From assembly GCF_001696715.1 (NCBI RefSeq), contig NZ_MBFM01000002.1:105529-169528 (forward strand): DNA of 64,000 nt, given 5' to 3'. Positions 12,158 through 25,022 of this stretch are shown one piece after another. Origin of the DNA: Thauera phenolivorans. Lineage in GTDB: Bacteria; Pseudomonadota; Gammaproteobacteria; Burkholderiales; Rhodocyclaceae. The notes under the pieces are model-generated. The model saw only the letters and a list, made by a program, of their open reading frames with translations, ran no database searches and was not told the DNA's origin. The position numbers and the translations under genes were made by a program. Position 1 is the first letter of the stretch. Each line of letters opens with the position of its first letter.

Positions 12158-12603
12158 AGGTCATCATGGACATCAACGAAATCCTCCAGTATCTCCCGCA
12201 TCGCTATCCCTTCCTGCTGGTCGACCGGGTGGTCGAGATGGAGGAGGGCAAGCGCGTGGTGGCGCTGAAGAACGTGACGATGAACGAACCTTTCTTCCCC
12301 GGTCACTTCCCGCATCATCCGGTCATGCCCGGCGTGCTGATCATCGAGGCGATGGCGCAGGCGGCCGCGCTGCTGTCGTTCAAGAGCAGCGGCGTGAAGC
12401 CCGACGAGAACTCGGTGGTGTACTTCGCCGGCATCGACAACGTGCGCTTCAAGCGGCCGGTGGTGCCGGGCGACCAGCTGATGATGGAGCTCGAGATCAC
12501 CCAGGCCAAGCGCAACATCTACAAGTACAAGGGGGTCGCGCGCGTCGATGGCCAGATCGCGACCGAGGGCGAGCTGATGTGCGCGGTCAAGACGTTGTCA
12601 TGA
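12154..12603 (+). CDS. fabZ: 3-hydroxyacyl-[acyl-carrier-protein] dehydratase FabZ
   Basis: Dehydrates 3-hydroxyacyl-ACP in fatty acid elongation, competing with LpxA/LpxD for the same substrate. The protein has 149 residues from the ATG at 12154. The ATG at 12166 ([21 protein letters not shown]) has AAGG at a better distance and may be the true start, giving 145. The catalytic His and Glu are in [23 protein letters not shown]. It is embedded between lpxD and lpxA as in most Gram-negatives; its stop overlaps the lpxA ATG. Confidence 0.97.
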   Translation: MKVIMDINEILQYLPHRYPFLLVDRVVEMEEGKRVVALKNVTMNEPFFPGHFPHHPVMPGVLIIEAMAQAAALLSFKSSGVKPDENSVVYFAGIDNVRFKRPVVPGDQLMMELEITQAKRNIYKYKGVARVDGQIATEGELMCAVKTLS

Positions 12604-13370
12604 TCCATCCGACCGCGATCATCCATCCGGGGGCGCGGCTCGCCGAGGGCGTCAGCGTCGGCGCGTATTCGCTCATCGGCGAGCACGTCGAGATCGGCGA
12701 GGGCACCCGCATCGGCCCCCACGTCGTCATCGAGGGCCACACCCGCATCGGCCGCGACAACGAGATCTTCCAGTTCTGCTCGATCGGCGCCCAGCCGCAG
12801 GACAAGAAGTACGACGCCGAGCCGACCCGGCTCGAGATCGGCGACCGCAACACGATCCGCGAGTTCTGCTCGTTCAACGTCGGTACCAGCCAGGACGCCC
12901 ACGTCACCCGTGTCGGCAACGACAACTGGGTGATGGCCTATGTGCACGTGGCGCACGACTGCGTGGTCGGCGACAACGTCATCTTCGCCAACAACGCCAC
13001 TCTGGCCGGCCATGTGCAGGTGGGCGACTGGGCGATCCTCGGCGGCTTCACCGGCGTGCACCAGTTCGTGCGCGTCGGCGCGCACAGCTTCTGCGGCGTG
13101 GGCACCGTGCTGCTCCAGGACCTGCCGCCCTTCGTCACCGTCTCGGGCAACCCTGCCAAGCCGCACGGCATCAACAGCGAGGGTCTGAAGCGGCGCGGTT
13201 ATTCGGCGGAGGCGATCGCCTCGATCAAGCGCGCCTACCGGACGCTCTACCGTTCCGGCCTCACCCTTGCCGAGGCGCGCGCGCAGATCGATGAGATGGC
13301 CAGGCAACAGCCCGAACTCGCCCTCTTCGCCGGGTTCATCGCGGACAGCGGTCGCGGCCTCGTCCGCTGA
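12600..13370 (+). CDS. lpxA: UDP-N-acetylglucosamine O-acyltransferase
   Basis: First step of lipid A synthesis: 3-O-acylation of UDP-GlcNAc. The ATG at 12600 overlaps the fabZ TGA and gives [17 protein letters not shown], the typical LpxA start, and 256 residues. Left-handed beta-helix hexapeptides fill residues 2-185, with the catalytic His in [13 protein letters not shown] near 120. A helical C-terminal domain ([23 protein letters not shown]) follows. Any longer in-frame start would only extend into fabZ. Confidence 0.97.
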   Translation: MIHPTAIIHPGARLAEGVSVGAYSLIGEHVEIGEGTRIGPHVVIEGHTRIGRDNEIFQFCSIGAQPQDKKYDAEPTRLEIGDRNTIREFCSFNVGTSQDAHVTRVGNDNWVMAYVHVAHDCVVGDNVIFANNATLAGHVQVGDWAILGGFTGVHQFVRVGAHSFCGVGTVLLQDLPPFVTVSGNPAKPHGINSEGLKRRGYSAEAIASIKRAYRTLYRSGLTLAEARAQIDEMARQQPELALFAGFIADSGRGLVR

Positions 13371-13374
13371 CGCG

Positions 13375-14526
13375 ATGGCGGTCCGTATCGCGATGGTCGC
13401 CGGGGAGACCTCGGGCGACCTGCTCGCCAGCCACCTGATCCGCGCGCTGCGCCGCCACCTGCCCGACGCCGAGTTCTTCGGCATCGGCGGCCCGAAAATG
13501 CAGGCCGAGGGTTTCGACGCCCGCTGGCCGAGCGAGCTGCTCGCGGTGCACGGCTATGTCGACGCGCTCAAGCGCTACCGTGAGCTGTCGGGCATCCGCA
13601 GGCGCCTGCTGGGCGACATCCTCGACGCACGACCCGCGGCCTTCATCGGGGTGGACGCGCCCGACTTCAACCTCTGGCTGGAAGGCAAGGCGAAGCGCGC
13701 CGGCATCCCCGCGATCCACTTCGTCAGCCCCTCGATCTGGGCCTGGCGCGGCGGGCGGCTCAAGGGGATCGCGCGCTCGGTGAGCCACATGCTGTGCCTG
13801 TTCCCCTTCGAGCCCGAGATCTACGAGAAGGCCGGCGTGCCGGTGAGCTACGTCGGCCACCCGCTCGCCGACGTCTTCCCGCTCGAACCCGATCGCACCG
13901 CCGCCCGCGCGCTGCTCGAGCTGCCGGCCGAGGGCGAGGTGGTGGCGATGCTGCCCGGCAGCCGCCAGTCCGAGGTGCGCAACCTCGCCGACACCTTCAT
14001 CGCCACCGCGGTGGCGATCAACGCGCGCCGGCCGCAGACGCGCTTCGTGGTGCCGCTCGCGACCGGCGAGACGCGCGCCCTGTTCGACGAGGCGCTGCGG
14101 CGCAACGGCGCGCGCGACTTGCCGCTGCGGGTGGTGTTCGGCCATTCGGTGGAGGCGATGACCGCGGCCGACGTGGTGCTGGTGGCGAGCGGCACCGCCA
14201 GCCTCGAGGCCGCGCTGCTCAAGCGGCCGATGGTGATCAGCTACCGTATCGGCAAGTGGCAGTACCGCCTGATGAAGCGGCTCGCCTACCTGCCCTGGGT
14301 CGGCCTGCCCAACATCCTGTGCGGCGAGACCGTGGTGCCCGAGCTGCTGCAGGACGAGGCGACGCCCGACCGCCTGTCGACCGCGCTCGAGAAGTGGCTG
14401 GACGACGCACCCGGCCGTGCCACGCTCGAGCGCCGCTTCACCGAGCTGCACCTCAGCCTGCGCCAGGACACCGCGGAGAAGGCGGCGGCGGCGATCCTGC
14501 CCTACCTGAAGGGCGCACCCGCATGA
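13375..14526 (+). CDS. lpxB: Lipid-A-disaccharide synthase
   Basis: GT-B type glycosyltransferase that joins UDP-2,3-diacyl-GlcN and lipid X into the lipid A disaccharide at the inner membrane. The ATG at 13375 starts [21 protein letters not shown], the conserved LpxB N-terminus, and gives 383 residues. Further signatures: [45 protein letters not shown] and [12 protein letters not shown]. It follows lpxA after 4 bp and overlaps rnhB by 4 bp. Confidence 0.97.
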   Translation: MAVRIAMVAGETSGDLLASHLIRALRRHLPDAEFFGIGGPKMQAEGFDARWPSELLAVHGYVDALKRYRELSGIRRRLLGDILDARPAAFIGVDAPDFNLWLEGKAKRAGIPAIHFVSPSIWAWRGGRLKGIARSVSHMLCLFPFEPEIYEKAGVPVSYVGHPLADVFPLEPDRTAARALLELPAEGEVVAMLPGSRQSEVRNLADTFIATAVAINARRPQTRFVVPLATGETRALFDEALRRNGARDLPLRVVFGHSVEAMTAADVVLVASGTASLEAALLKRPMVISYRIGKWQYRLMKRLAYLPWVGLPNILCGETVVPELLQDEATPDRLSTALEKWLDDAPGRATLERRFTELHLSLRQDTAEKAAAAILPYLKGAPA

Positions 14527-15140
14527 CCGGCGACCCCGGCGACCTGTTCGCGCCGGCCCCGCTCGCCGGCGCGCTGCTGATCTGCGGCGTCGACGAGGCG
14601 GGTCGCGGGCCGCTGTGCGGACCGGTGGTCGCCGCCGCGGTGATCCTCGACCCGGCGCGGCCGATCGACGGCCTGGCCGACTCCAAGAAGCTCAGCGAGC
14701 GCGCGCGCGAGCGGCTCGCGCCGCTGATCCGCGAGCGCGCGCTGGCGTGGGCGGTGGCCGAGGCGAGCGTCGAGGAGATCGACCGTCTCAACATCCTGCA
14801 CGCGACCATGCTGGCGATGCAGCGCGCGGTGGTGGCGCTCGACCTCGCGCCCGCCGAGGTGCGGATCGATGGCAATCGCTGCCCGGCGCTGCCCTATCCG
14901 GCGCGCGCGATCGTGCAGGGCGACGCCACCGAACCTTCGATCTCGGCCGCCTCCATCCTCGCCAAGACGGTGCGCGACGAGGCGATGCGCGTGCTCGACC
15001 GCGCCCACCCGCAGTACGGCCTGGCGGCACACAAGGGCTATCCCACCGCGGCCCATCTCGCCGCGCTCCGCGAGCATGGCGTCACCGACTTCCATCGCCG
15101 CAGCTTCGCGCCGGTGCGGCGCATGCTCGAAGGCCGGTGA
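14523..15140 (+). CDS. rnhB: Ribonuclease HII
   Basis: Cuts RNA in RNA-DNA hybrids and single ribonucleotides in DNA. The ATG at 14523 overlaps the lpxB stop and gives 205 residues. The catalytic first motif [23 protein letters not shown] has Asp-Glu near residues 23-24. [15 protein letters not shown] and the KTVRDEAM segment follow, with the last catalytic Asp in VRIDGN near 115. Position at the end of the lpx block is standard. Confidence 0.96.
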   Translation: MTGDPGDLFAPAPLAGALLICGVDEAGRGPLCGPVVAAAVILDPARPIDGLADSKKLSERARERLAPLIRERALAWAVAEASVEEIDRLNILHATMLAMQRAVVALDLAPAEVRIDGNRCPALPYPARAIVQGDATEPSISAASILAKTVRDEAMRVLDRAHPQYGLAAHKGYPTAAHLAALREHGVTDFHRRSFAPVRRMLEGR

Positions 15141-15153
15141 CGCGGCAGCCGCG

Positions 15154-15969
15154 ATGAAGCCGATCAGCTCGCGCGACAACCCGCTGGTCAAGCGCCTGCG
15201 CGCGCTCGCCACTTCCGCGCGTGAGCGACGCAAGCACGGCGAGACCCTGCTCGACGGCGCCCATCTGCTCGCCGCCGCGCTCGACGCCGGCTGGCCGCTG
15301 AAGCAGCTGGTGGCCTCCGAGGGCGGGGCGGCGCGCGCGGAGATCGTTGCCCTGCTCGCGCGCGCGCCCGTTGCGCTGCCGCGCGTCGTCCTGCCCGATG
15401 CGCTGTTCGCCCACGTCAGCCCGGTCGATGCGCCCTCGGGCGTGCTCGCCGTCATCGAGCTTCCCGCCGCGCCGCCGGCGCGCGCGCTGGAGGACAGCGT
15501 GGTGGTGCTCGACGGCGTGCAGGACCCGGGCAACCTCGGCACCATCCTGCGCACCGCGGCCGCCGCCGGCGTGCACGACGCGCTGCTCACCGAAGGCTGC
15601 GCCCAGGCCTGGTCGCCGCGCGTGCTGCGCGCCGGCATGGGGGCGCACTTCGTGCTGCGCATTCACGAGCACGCGGACGCGCTCGCCCGTCTGGCTGGCT
15701 TCCCCGGTCCGAAGATCGCCACCGCGCTCGGCACCGGCGCGCGCGTGCTCTACGACACCGATCTCGACCGCCCGGTGGCCTGGCTGTTCGGCGCCGAGGG
15801 ACAGGGGCTGTCACCGGCGCTGCTGGCCGCCGCCGAGCTCCGCGTGCTGATCCCGATGGCGCCCGGCATCGAGTCGCTCAACGTCGGCGCCGCGGCAGCG
15901 GTCTGCCTGTTCGAGCAGGCCCGCCAGCGCGCAGCGTGGCAAACGTCACGCCCACCCCATGACGACTGA
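15154..15969 (+). CDS. SpoU/TrmH-family RNA 2'-O-methyltransferase
   Basis: SAM-dependent RNA methylase with a knotted SPOUT fold, acting on rRNA or tRNA ribose. The ATG at 15154 gives 271 residues. The N-terminal segment ISSRDNPLVKRLRALATS and ETLLDGAHLLAAAL resemble the substrate-binding domain of RlmB/TsnR-like proteins. The SPOUT motifs are LDGVQDPGNLGTILRTAAAAG (motif 1, near 122-142), FGAEGQGLSPALL (motif 2) and IPMAPGIESLNVGAAAAVCLFE (motif 3). It is 13 bp after rnhB. The exact target nucleotide cannot be told from sequence. Confidence 0.9.
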   Translation: MKPISSRDNPLVKRLRALATSARERRKHGETLLDGAHLLAAALDAGWPLKQLVASEGGAARAEIVALLARAPVALPRVVLPDALFAHVSPVDAPSGVLAVIELPAAPPARALEDSVVVLDGVQDPGNLGTILRTAAAAGVHDALLTEGCAQAWSPRVLRAGMGAHFVLRIHEHADALARLAGFPGPKIATALGTGARVLYDTDLDRPVAWLFGAEGQGLSPALLAAAELRVLIPMAPGIESLNVGAAAAVCLFEQARQRAAWQTSRPPHDD

Positions 15970-16044
15970 TTGACAGCGGATTCCCCCTCCCGGGATGCTG
16001 GCGGACGGCCATGAAGAGCCGCCAGACAAGGAGGAGAGGAACCG

Positions 16045-16590
16045 ATGTCGATCTACATGAAGACCCCGCGGGGGCAGGAAGAACTCGACCACCGCACCCA
16101 TGCGCTCGGCCTGCGCGCGCGCCGCCTGCTGATCCTGATCGATGGCGAGCGCCCGACCGAGGAGCTCGCCCGCCTCAGCGGCGACGCCGAACTCGAAGCC
16201 CGGCTGAGCATGCTCGTCGAGCGGGGCTTCATCGCGCGTGCCGGAGGGGAGAAGGCGGCGGGCGCCGGCGCTGTGGCGGCGCGTTCGTCCCTGCAGGCGC
16301 CCGCCGCGCCACTCGCGCCCGCACGCTCGTCCGCTGCGGCCCAGCCCCCGGTGACGCAGGCGCCTCCCGGCGGCGGCAACGTCGAGCTCGCGCGCGATTT
16401 CATGATGAATACCCTGCGCACCTTCAACGGCCCCTACGGCAAGCTCGACCTCGTCAAGCGCATCCACGCCAGCAGCGCGCGCGAGGATCTGCACGCGATG
16501 TACGACGAGTGGCTGCGCGCGATCAGCGAGAGCCGCATCGGCCGCAAGCGCGCCGACGAGCTCTCCGCGCGCCTGCTCGAGGTGCTCTGA
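16045..16590 (+). CDS. Unknown protein with small winged-helix-like N-terminus
   Basis: Not recognised. The 181-residue protein has a strong ribosome binding site (AAGGAGGAGAGG just upstream). Residues about 14-66 (HALGLRARRLLILIDGERPTEELARLSG...LVERGFI) look like a compact helical/wing domain as found in simple regulators. Residues about 70-115 are an Ala/Pro-rich linker, and 118-181 form a helical C-terminal domain containing FMMNTLRTFNGPYGKLDLVKRI. No membrane segment or signal. TTGACA at 15970-15975 could be a -35 box, but no good -10 follows. Composition matches its neighbours. A regulatory or ATPase-partner role would be a guess. Confidence 0.75.
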   Translation: MSIYMKTPRGQEELDHRTHALGLRARRLLILIDGERPTEELARLSGDAELEARLSMLVERGFIARAGGEKAAGAGAVAARSSLQAPAAPLAPARSSAAAQPPVTQAPPGGGNVELARDFMMNTLRTFNGPYGKLDLVKRIHASSAREDLHAMYDEWLRAISESRIGRKRADELSARLLEVL

Positions 16591-16680
16591 GCGGCAGTGC
16601 GGCGGGGTGGCGGGCGAGGGCGACCGCCGCGGCGCGGGGTTTGCTACCATCGGCGGGTTTTCGTCCTGGTGCCACCCTTC

Positions 16681-17466
16681 ATGATCATCGTCATTTCGCC
16701 GGCGAAGGCGCTCGACTACGAGACGCCGCCGACCACCGCGCTGCACACCCAGCCCGATTTCCTCGACCACGCCGGCGAGTTGATCGCGGTCTTGCGCGAG
16801 AAGAGTCCTGCCGAGATCGCCGAGCTGATGTCGCTGTCCGATGCGCTCGCCACCCTGAACGCGACGCGCTACGAGAGCTGGTCGCGCCACTTCAGCCCGG
16901 CGAACGCGAAACAGGCGCTGCTCGCCTTCGACGGCGACGTCTACGAGGGGCTGGGCGCCCCCAGCCTGAGCGAGGACGAGCTCGCCTGGGCGCAGGACCA
17001 CCTGCGCATCCTGTCGGGCCTCTACGGCGTGCTGCGCCCGCTCGACCTGATGCAGCCCTACCGCCTGGAGATGGGCACCCGGCTCGCCAACCCGCGCGGG
17101 AAGAACCTCTACGCGTTCTGGGGCGAGCGCATCACCGAGGCGCTCAACGCGCTGCTCGCGCGCGAGGACGCGGCGGGGCGCGAACCGGTGCTGCTCAACC
17201 TCGCCTCGGACGAGTACTTCAAGTCGGTGAAGCCGAAGAAGCTCGCCGGCCGCCTGGTCAGCGCGGCCTTCGAGGACTGGCGCGGCGGCCGCTACAAGAT
17301 CATCAGCTTCTACGCCAAGCGCGCACGCGGCCTGATGAGCCGCTTCGTCATCCGCAACCGGATCGACGCGGTGGAGGGGCTCAAGGCCTTCGACGGCGAG
17401 GGCTACGCCTTCGCGCCCGAGGCATCGGAGGCCGACCGCCTCGTGTTCCGCCGTCGCGAGGGCTGA
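16681..17466 (+). CDS. yaaA: Peroxide stress protein YaaA (UPF0246)
   Basis: In E. coli YaaA lowers free iron and limits Fenton damage during H2O2 stress, and the fold binds DNA. The ATG at 16681 gives [17 protein letters not shown] and 261 residues, the family norm. Conserved stretches include [47 protein letters not shown] and [17 protein letters not shown]. In-frame codons back to 16597 lack a ribosome binding site. The M14 peptidase starts 4 bp downstream, suggesting co-transcription. Confidence 0.95.
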   Translation: MIIVISPAKALDYETPPTTALHTQPDFLDHAGELIAVLREKSPAEIAELMSLSDALATLNATRYESWSRHFSPANAKQALLAFDGDVYEGLGAPSLSEDELAWAQDHLRILSGLYGVLRPLDLMQPYRLEMGTRLANPRGKNLYAFWGERITEALNALLAREDAAGREPVLLNLASDEYFKSVKPKKLAGRLVSAAFEDWRGGRYKIISFYAKRARGLMSRFVIRNRIDAVEGLKAFDGEGYAFAPEASEADRLVFRRREG

Positions 17467-17470
17467 CGCG

Positions 17471-18595
17471 GTGAGGATCAGCGCGACTTTCGACTCCGGC
17501 GCGATCGAGGTGGTGAGCCTCGCCGACCCCCAGGACATCCGCCTGCGCCTGCGTGCGGACAACGCCGCCGAGTTCCGCCAATGGTTCCATTTCCGCGTGC
17601 TCGGCGCGGGCGGCAAGCCGCTGCGCATGGTGTTCGAGAACGCCGCCGAGGCCGCCTATGCCGACGGCTGGCCGGGCTACCGCTGCGTCGCTTCCTACGA
17701 CCGCCAGAACTGGTTCCGCGTCTCGGGCACCCGCTACGAGGACGGCCGCCTGATCGTCGAGCACACGCCCGAGCGCGATTCGATCTTCTACGCCTACTTC
17801 GAGCCCTATTCGCACGAGCGCCATCTCGACCTGCTGTGCCGCGCGGAGATGTCCCCCTTCGCCAGGGTGCTCAACCTCGGCGCCACCGTCGAGGGGCGCG
17901 ATCTCGACCTCGTGGTGGTGGGCCGCCCAACGCCCGAGCGCGCGCCGGTATGGATCATCGCCCGCCAGCACCCGGGCGAGACGATGGCGGAGTGGTTCGT
18001 CGAGGGCCTGCTCGAGCGCCTGCTCGACGGCGCCGACCCGATCGCGCGCAGGGTGCGCGAGCACGCGGTGCTCTACATCGTGCCGAACATGAATCCGGAC
18101 GGCGCGGTGCGCGGCAACCTGCGCACCAATGCCGCCGGCCGCAACCTGAACCGTGAATGGCGCGCGCCCGACCCGGCGGCGAGCCCCGAGGTGTTCCTCG
18201 TGCGCGAGGAGATGGAACGCACCGGCTGCGGGCTCTTCCTCGACATCCACGGCGACGAGGCGCTGCCCTACGTGTTCTTCTCCACCGCGGAGGAGGTGCC
18301 CGGCTTCAGCCCCGAGGCCGCCGCCCGCCAGGCGGTGTTCATCGACGCCTTCGCCGCCGCCAGCCCGGACTTCCAGCGCGAGCACGGCTACCAGCCGGGC
18401 CGCTTCGGCGAGGAGCTGCTCGGCCTGGCGAGCAAATGGGTGGCGCACCGCTTCGGCTGCGTGTCGCTGACCCTGGAGATGCCGTTCACGGACAACGCCA
18501 ACCTCCCCGACGGCCACAACGGCTGGAACGGCGCGCGCAGCAAGCGCATGGGCGGAGCGATGCTGAACGCGATCTGGCGCCATCTGGCGGTCTGA
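17471..18595 (+). CDS. M14-family zinc carboxypeptidase (cytosolic carboxypeptidase-like)
   Basis: Predicted metallocarboxypeptidase of the M14 family, closest in layout to the CCP/AGBL group. The GTG start gives 374 residues with no signal peptide. Residues 1-130 form a beta-rich N-terminal domain typical of CCPs (DRQNWFRVSGTRYEDG, FAYFEPYSHERH-like). The zinc ligands are His167 and Glu170 in RQHPGET and His260 in DIHGDE; NMNPDGAVRGN...NLNREW supplies substrate-binding Asn/Arg residues, and the general-base Glu is in LTLEMPF. Some bacterial relatives cleave peptide tails; the natural substrate here is unknown. Confidence 0.88.
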   Translation: MRISATFDSGAIEVVSLADPQDIRLRLRADNAAEFRQWFHFRVLGAGGKPLRMVFENAAEAAYADGWPGYRCVASYDRQNWFRVSGTRYEDGRLIVEHTPERDSIFYAYFEPYSHERHLDLLCRAEMSPFARVLNLGATVEGRDLDLVVVGRPTPERAPVWIIARQHPGETMAEWFVEGLLERLLDGADPIARRVREHAVLYIVPNMNPDGAVRGNLRTNAAGRNLNREWRAPDPAASPEVFLVREEMERTGCGLFLDIHGDEALPYVFFSTAEEVPGFSPEAAARQAVFIDAFAAASPDFQREHGYQPGRFGEELLGLASKWVAHRFGCVSLTLEMPFTDNANLPDGHNGWNGARSKRMGGAMLNAIWRHLAV

Positions 18596-18628
18596 GCGAC
18601 GCGGCGCACGCCTCTTCGGGCGCGCTCG

Positions 18629-18665
18629 AAAAAAAACCGGGATGGCACCCGAGGGGCCATCCCGG
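18629..18665 (-). terminator. Rho-independent terminator of the adh operon
   Basis: A perfect 10-bp stem (18637-18646 with 18656-18665) is preceded on the plus strand by eight A residues (18629-18636), which read as a U tract on the minus strand. It therefore terminates the dehydrogenase transcript arriving from the right. The plus-strand side lacks a T tract, so it would stop the M14 gene less efficiently. Confidence 0.85.
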
Positions 18666-18703
18666 TTGCGGAGGGGGGGCATGCGCCTCCCGTCGCGCCT
18701 CGC

Positions 18704-19855
18704 CTACATCGCGGCGGCGAAGATCGCCTCGACCTCGGCCTGCTCCGCCGGCCTCGGGTTGGTCACGCCGCAGGCGTCCTTCATCGCATTGGCCGCCAGC
18801 GCCGGGATGTCCTCGCGACGCGCGCCCAGGGCGCTCAGGTTGGGCGGGATGTCCACGTCCGCGCTGAGCCGCCGGATGGCGGCGATCGCGGCCTGCGCCG
18901 CCGTCGCTGGGTCCATGCCGCGGGTATCGACGCGGAGCGCACGGGCGACGTCCGCCAGGCGCGGGGCCGCCACGTCGGCATTGAAGGCCTGCACATGGGG
19001 CAACAGCACCGCGTTGCAGACGCCGTGGGGGAGGTCGTAGTAGCCGCCGAGCTGGTGCGCCATTGCATGGACGTAGCCCAGGGAGGCATTGTTGAACGCC
19101 ATCCCGGCGAGGAACTGCGCGTACGCCATCTGCTCGCGCGCCTGCATGTCCGCGCCGTCGGCGACAGCCTGGCGCAGGTTGTCGGCGATCAGCTCGATCG
19201 CCTTGATCGCGCAGGCGTCGGTGATCGGCGTCGCCGCGGTCGACACGTAGGCCTCCACCGCATGCGTCAGCGCATCCATGCCGGTCGCCGCGGTCAGCCC
19301 CTTCGGCATCCCCGCCATCAGCGCGGCGTCATTCACCGAAAGGACCGGCGTGACGTGGCGATCCACGATCGCCATTTTCACGTGGCGTGCCTCGTCGGTG
19401 ATGATGCAGAAGCGGGTCATCTCGCTCGCGGTCCCGGCCGTGGTGTTGATCGCGACCAGCGGCAGCTGCGGCTGGGCCGAGCGATCGACGCCTTCGTAGT
19501 CGGCGATGCGCCCGCCGTTGGTCGCGCACAGGGCGATGCCCTTGGCGCAGTCGTGGGGCGAGCCGCCCCCGAGCGAGATGACGAAGTCGCAGTGGTCGGC
19601 CTGCAGCATGGCCAGGCCCTCCTCGACGTTGCCGATCGTCGGGTTCGGCTTCGTACCGTCGAAGACGCTGGCCTCGATGCCGGCCTCGTGCAGCAGGCCG
19701 ACGACGTGGTCGACCACGCCGAGGCGGTTGAGCGGCTTGTCGGTGACGACCAGCGCGCGACGGAATCCCTTGCCGCGCACGACATTCACCGCGTCGGCGA
19801 GGCAACCGGCGCCGATCATGTTTTCGGACGGGATGAAGAAGGTATTGGTGCTCAT
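18704..19855 (-). CDS. Iron-containing alcohol dehydrogenase
   Basis: Group III NAD-dependent alcohol dehydrogenase, cytoplasmic. The ATG at 19855 ([19 protein letters not shown]) gives 383 residues, the usual size. The nucleotide loop [16 protein letters not shown] is near residue 98, and metal-binding histidines lie in [11 protein letters not shown] and [26 protein letters not shown]. It lies 77 bp downstream of an aldehyde dehydrogenase on the same strand. The pair would interconvert a primary alcohol, its aldehyde and the acid, most simply ethanol to acetate. Substrate is inferred from the neighbour. Confidence 0.95.
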   Translation of the reverse strand: MSTNTFFIPSENMIGAGCLADAVNVVRGKGFRRALVVTDKPLNRLGVVDHVVGLLHEAGIEASVFDGTKPNPTIGNVEEGLAMLQADHCDFVISLGGGSPHDCAKGIALCATNGGRIADYEGVDRSAQPQLPLVAINTTAGTASEMTRFCIITDEARHVKMAIVDRHVTPVLSVNDAALMAGMPKGLTAATGMDALTHAVEAYVSTAATPITDACAIKAIELIADNLRQAVADGADMQAREQMAYAQFLAGMAFNNASLGYVHAMAHQLGGYYDLPHGVCNAVLLPHVQAFNADVAAPRLADVARALRVDTRGMDPATAAQAAIAAIRRLSADVDIPPNLSALGARREDIPALAANAMKDACGVTNPRPAEQAEVEAIFAAAM

Positions 19856-19932
19856 CGAAGTTCTCCTGATTGTGTGTGGATGGCCGCCGTGCGTGCGGCG
19901 GCGCGTTTCTTGTCGGATTGCGAACCCGGGCG

Positions 19933-21453
<1,521 letters not shown>

Positions 21454-21517
21454 GATGTCTCCTTCCTTTGTCTCGATCGTCTTTCCGCGGCCTCCGGAGC
21501 GGAGGGCAGTTTCTCCC

Positions 21518-21534
21518 TATCAAGAGCCGTGCCA
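21518..21534 (-). promoter_or_regulatory. -24/-12 (sigma-54) promoter of the aldehyde/alcohol dehydrogenase operon
   Basis: Read on the minus strand the site is TGGCACGGCTCTTGA, against the consensus TGGCACG-N4-TTGC; only the last base of the -12 box differs. Transcription would start near 21508, about 55 nt before the aldehyde dehydrogenase ATG. The first 14 bases are identical to the promoter in front of cydP at 44842-44855. The divergent gene encodes a sigma-54 activator. Confidence 0.75.
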
Positions 21535-21625
21535 GGTTCGGCAGAAGGAGCTATGCTTATGAAAGCAAAAGGAGTTTTAATTGTGGGGCGGCGGGCGGTG
21601 GCAGGGCGTGGAACGTCCCGTAGCG

Positions 21626-21639
21626 TGACACCTGTGCCA
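21626..21639. promoter_or_regulatory. Candidate upstream activator site (imperfect palindrome)
   Basis: TGACAC-ct-GTGCCA pairs in 5 of 6 positions. It lies about 100 bp upstream of the -24 box, a normal enhancer distance for an AcoR-family activator. Weak on its own; supported only by position. Confidence 0.35.
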
Positions 21640-21675
21640 TAACGGAACACCCTGGACGGCCGCGCGGGGAAGTCC

Positions 21676-21703
21676 TTGCCCGGCGGGCGTGAGGGCCTAT
21701 ACT
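21676..21703 (+). promoter_or_regulatory. Candidate sigma-70 promoter of the AcoR-type regulator
   Basis: TTGCCC (21676-21681) and TATACT (21698-21703) are 16 bp apart and lie 50 bp before the regulator's ATG. It reads away from the aldehyde dehydrogenase. Confidence 0.5.
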
Positions 21704-21752
21704 CGGCCGCACACGGCATCCGGCCGCCAGAGTCCGGGGCGAAGGAGGAGGC

Positions 21753-23666
<1,914 letters not shown>

Positions 23667-23698
23667 GTGGCGGCCAGGCGGCCCCCGCTGCCCCGGCT

Positions 23699-25018
23699 TC
23701 AGCGGGCGGGCAGCTGGGCGAGGATCGCCTGCGCGCAGGCCACGCCCGAGCGCACCGCCGACTCCAGCGTGGCCGGGTAGTCGGAGGCGAGGTAGTCGCC
23801 GGCGAGCCACAGCCCGGGCACCGGGGTGCGGATCCCAGGGCGAAAAACGTCGGGCCGGCAGGCGATCGTGGCGCGCTTCTCGGTGATCACCTGCGACCAC
23901 TCCGGCACCGGCAGCGGGCGCCCGAGCTGGCGTTCGAGCTGGGCGCGGGTGGCATCGACGAGCGCCTCGCGCGACAGCGCCTCGTGCTCGCCGTGGGCGC
24001 TGATCACGCAGGCGAGCAGGCCTTCGGGGCCGCCGAGCTGGCCGCGGTCGAAGGCCCACTGTGCCGGCCCGTCGGTGAGGCCGATCATCGGGTGGGCGAG
24101 GCGCTGGCCGGCGCCGAGGCCGAGATAGACGGTGACGATCGGCTCGTGCGGCAGGCGCTCGATCGCGGTCGCGAGGTCGTCGCACAGCCCGGTGGAGGCG
24201 AGCAGCGGCGCGGCGTGGTAGGCCGCGGTGGCGATCACCACCTGGTGCCAGGGCGTGCCCGCCGGATCGCCCTGCAGGCGAAGGCCGCCGCCGAGCGCGT
24301 CGGCGACCGGATGGATCGCCTCGATGGTGTCGCCATTGCGCAGGCGGCCGCGGCGGGTGGCGAGATAGCGGACCGCCGGCACCGGGAAGAGCTCGGAGAG
24401 GTCGGTGCGCGGCAGCAGCAGCTCGCTCGCGGCGGCGTTCGCGGCGAGGCTGTCGCGCAGCACGTTGGTGAAAACCTGGGCGGAGGCGTCCTCGACCGGC
24501 GTGTTCAGCGCCGCCACGCACAGCGGCGCCCACACCAGCTCGACCAGCGCCGGCGTCTGCGCGGTGTCGGCGAGCAGCTCGGCCACCCGCATCTTCGCGT
24601 CCACCCGGAAGCCGGCCTTCTTCAGCCTCCGCATCAGGCGCAGCATCGCAAGGCGGTCGGCCCAGGTGAGCCCGCGCGCGCGCAGCAGGCCGAGCGCGAG
24701 ATGGAAGGGGGCGGGCAGGGCGGCGGCCTGCAGGTGCAGGCGGCCGGGGTAGTGCAGGGTGAGCGGCAGGTGCAGCAGCTGCTTGGGCGACACGCCGGTC
24801 ACGCGCAGCAGCCGGGTGAGCTCCGAGTAGGCGCCGATCAGGATGTGCTGGCCGTTGTCGACCCGCCAGTGGCCGCCCTTGTGCACCACCCGCGCACGCC
24901 CGCCGAGCGTGTGCGAGCGTTCGAACACGGTGACGTGCACTCCGGCGCGCGCGAGCTCGACCGCGCAGGCGAGCCCGGCGTAGCCGGCTCCGATGACGGC
25001 GACGGTCGGCGCGGCCAC
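23699..25018 (-). CDS. hpnE: Hydroxysqualene dehydroxylase HpnE (FAD-dependent)
   Basis: Reduces hydroxysqualene to squalene, the last of three HpnCDE steps. A GTG start gives 439 residues. The FAD-binding dinucleotide fold is at the N-terminus (VAVIGAGYAGLACAVELARAG then VFERSHTLGGRAR), and the C-terminus has the desaturase-type ending PVPGLWLAGDYLASDYPATLESAVRSG. It lies 4 bp downstream of hpnD. Relatives are annotated as squalene-associated FAD desaturases. Confidence 0.94.
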   Translation of the reverse strand: MAAPTVAVIGAGYAGLACAVELARAGVHVTVFERSHTLGGRARVVHKGGHWRVDNGQHILIGAYSELTRLLRVTGVSPKQLLHLPLTLHYPGRLHLQAAALPAPFHLALGLLRARGLTWADRLAMLRLMRRLKKAGFRVDAKMRVAELLADTAQTPALVELVWAPLCVAALNTPVEDASAQVFTNVLRDSLAANAAASELLLPRTDLSELFPVPAVRYLATRRGRLRNGDTIEAIHPVADALGGGLRLQGDPAGTPWHQVVIATAAYHAAPLLASTGLCDDLATAIERLPHEPIVTVYLGLGAGQRLAHPMIGLTDGPAQWAFDRGQLGGPEGLLACVISAHGEHEALSREALVDATRAQLERQLGRPLPVPEWSQVITEKRATIACRPDVFRPGIRTPVPGLWLAGDYLASDYPATLESAVRSGVACAQAILAQLPAR

Positions 25019-25022
25019 CCGC

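Noticed and set aside
18629..18665. Terminator of the M14 peptidase gene
   Set aside because: The A tract precedes the stem on the plus strand, so the U tract forms only on the minus-strand transcript.
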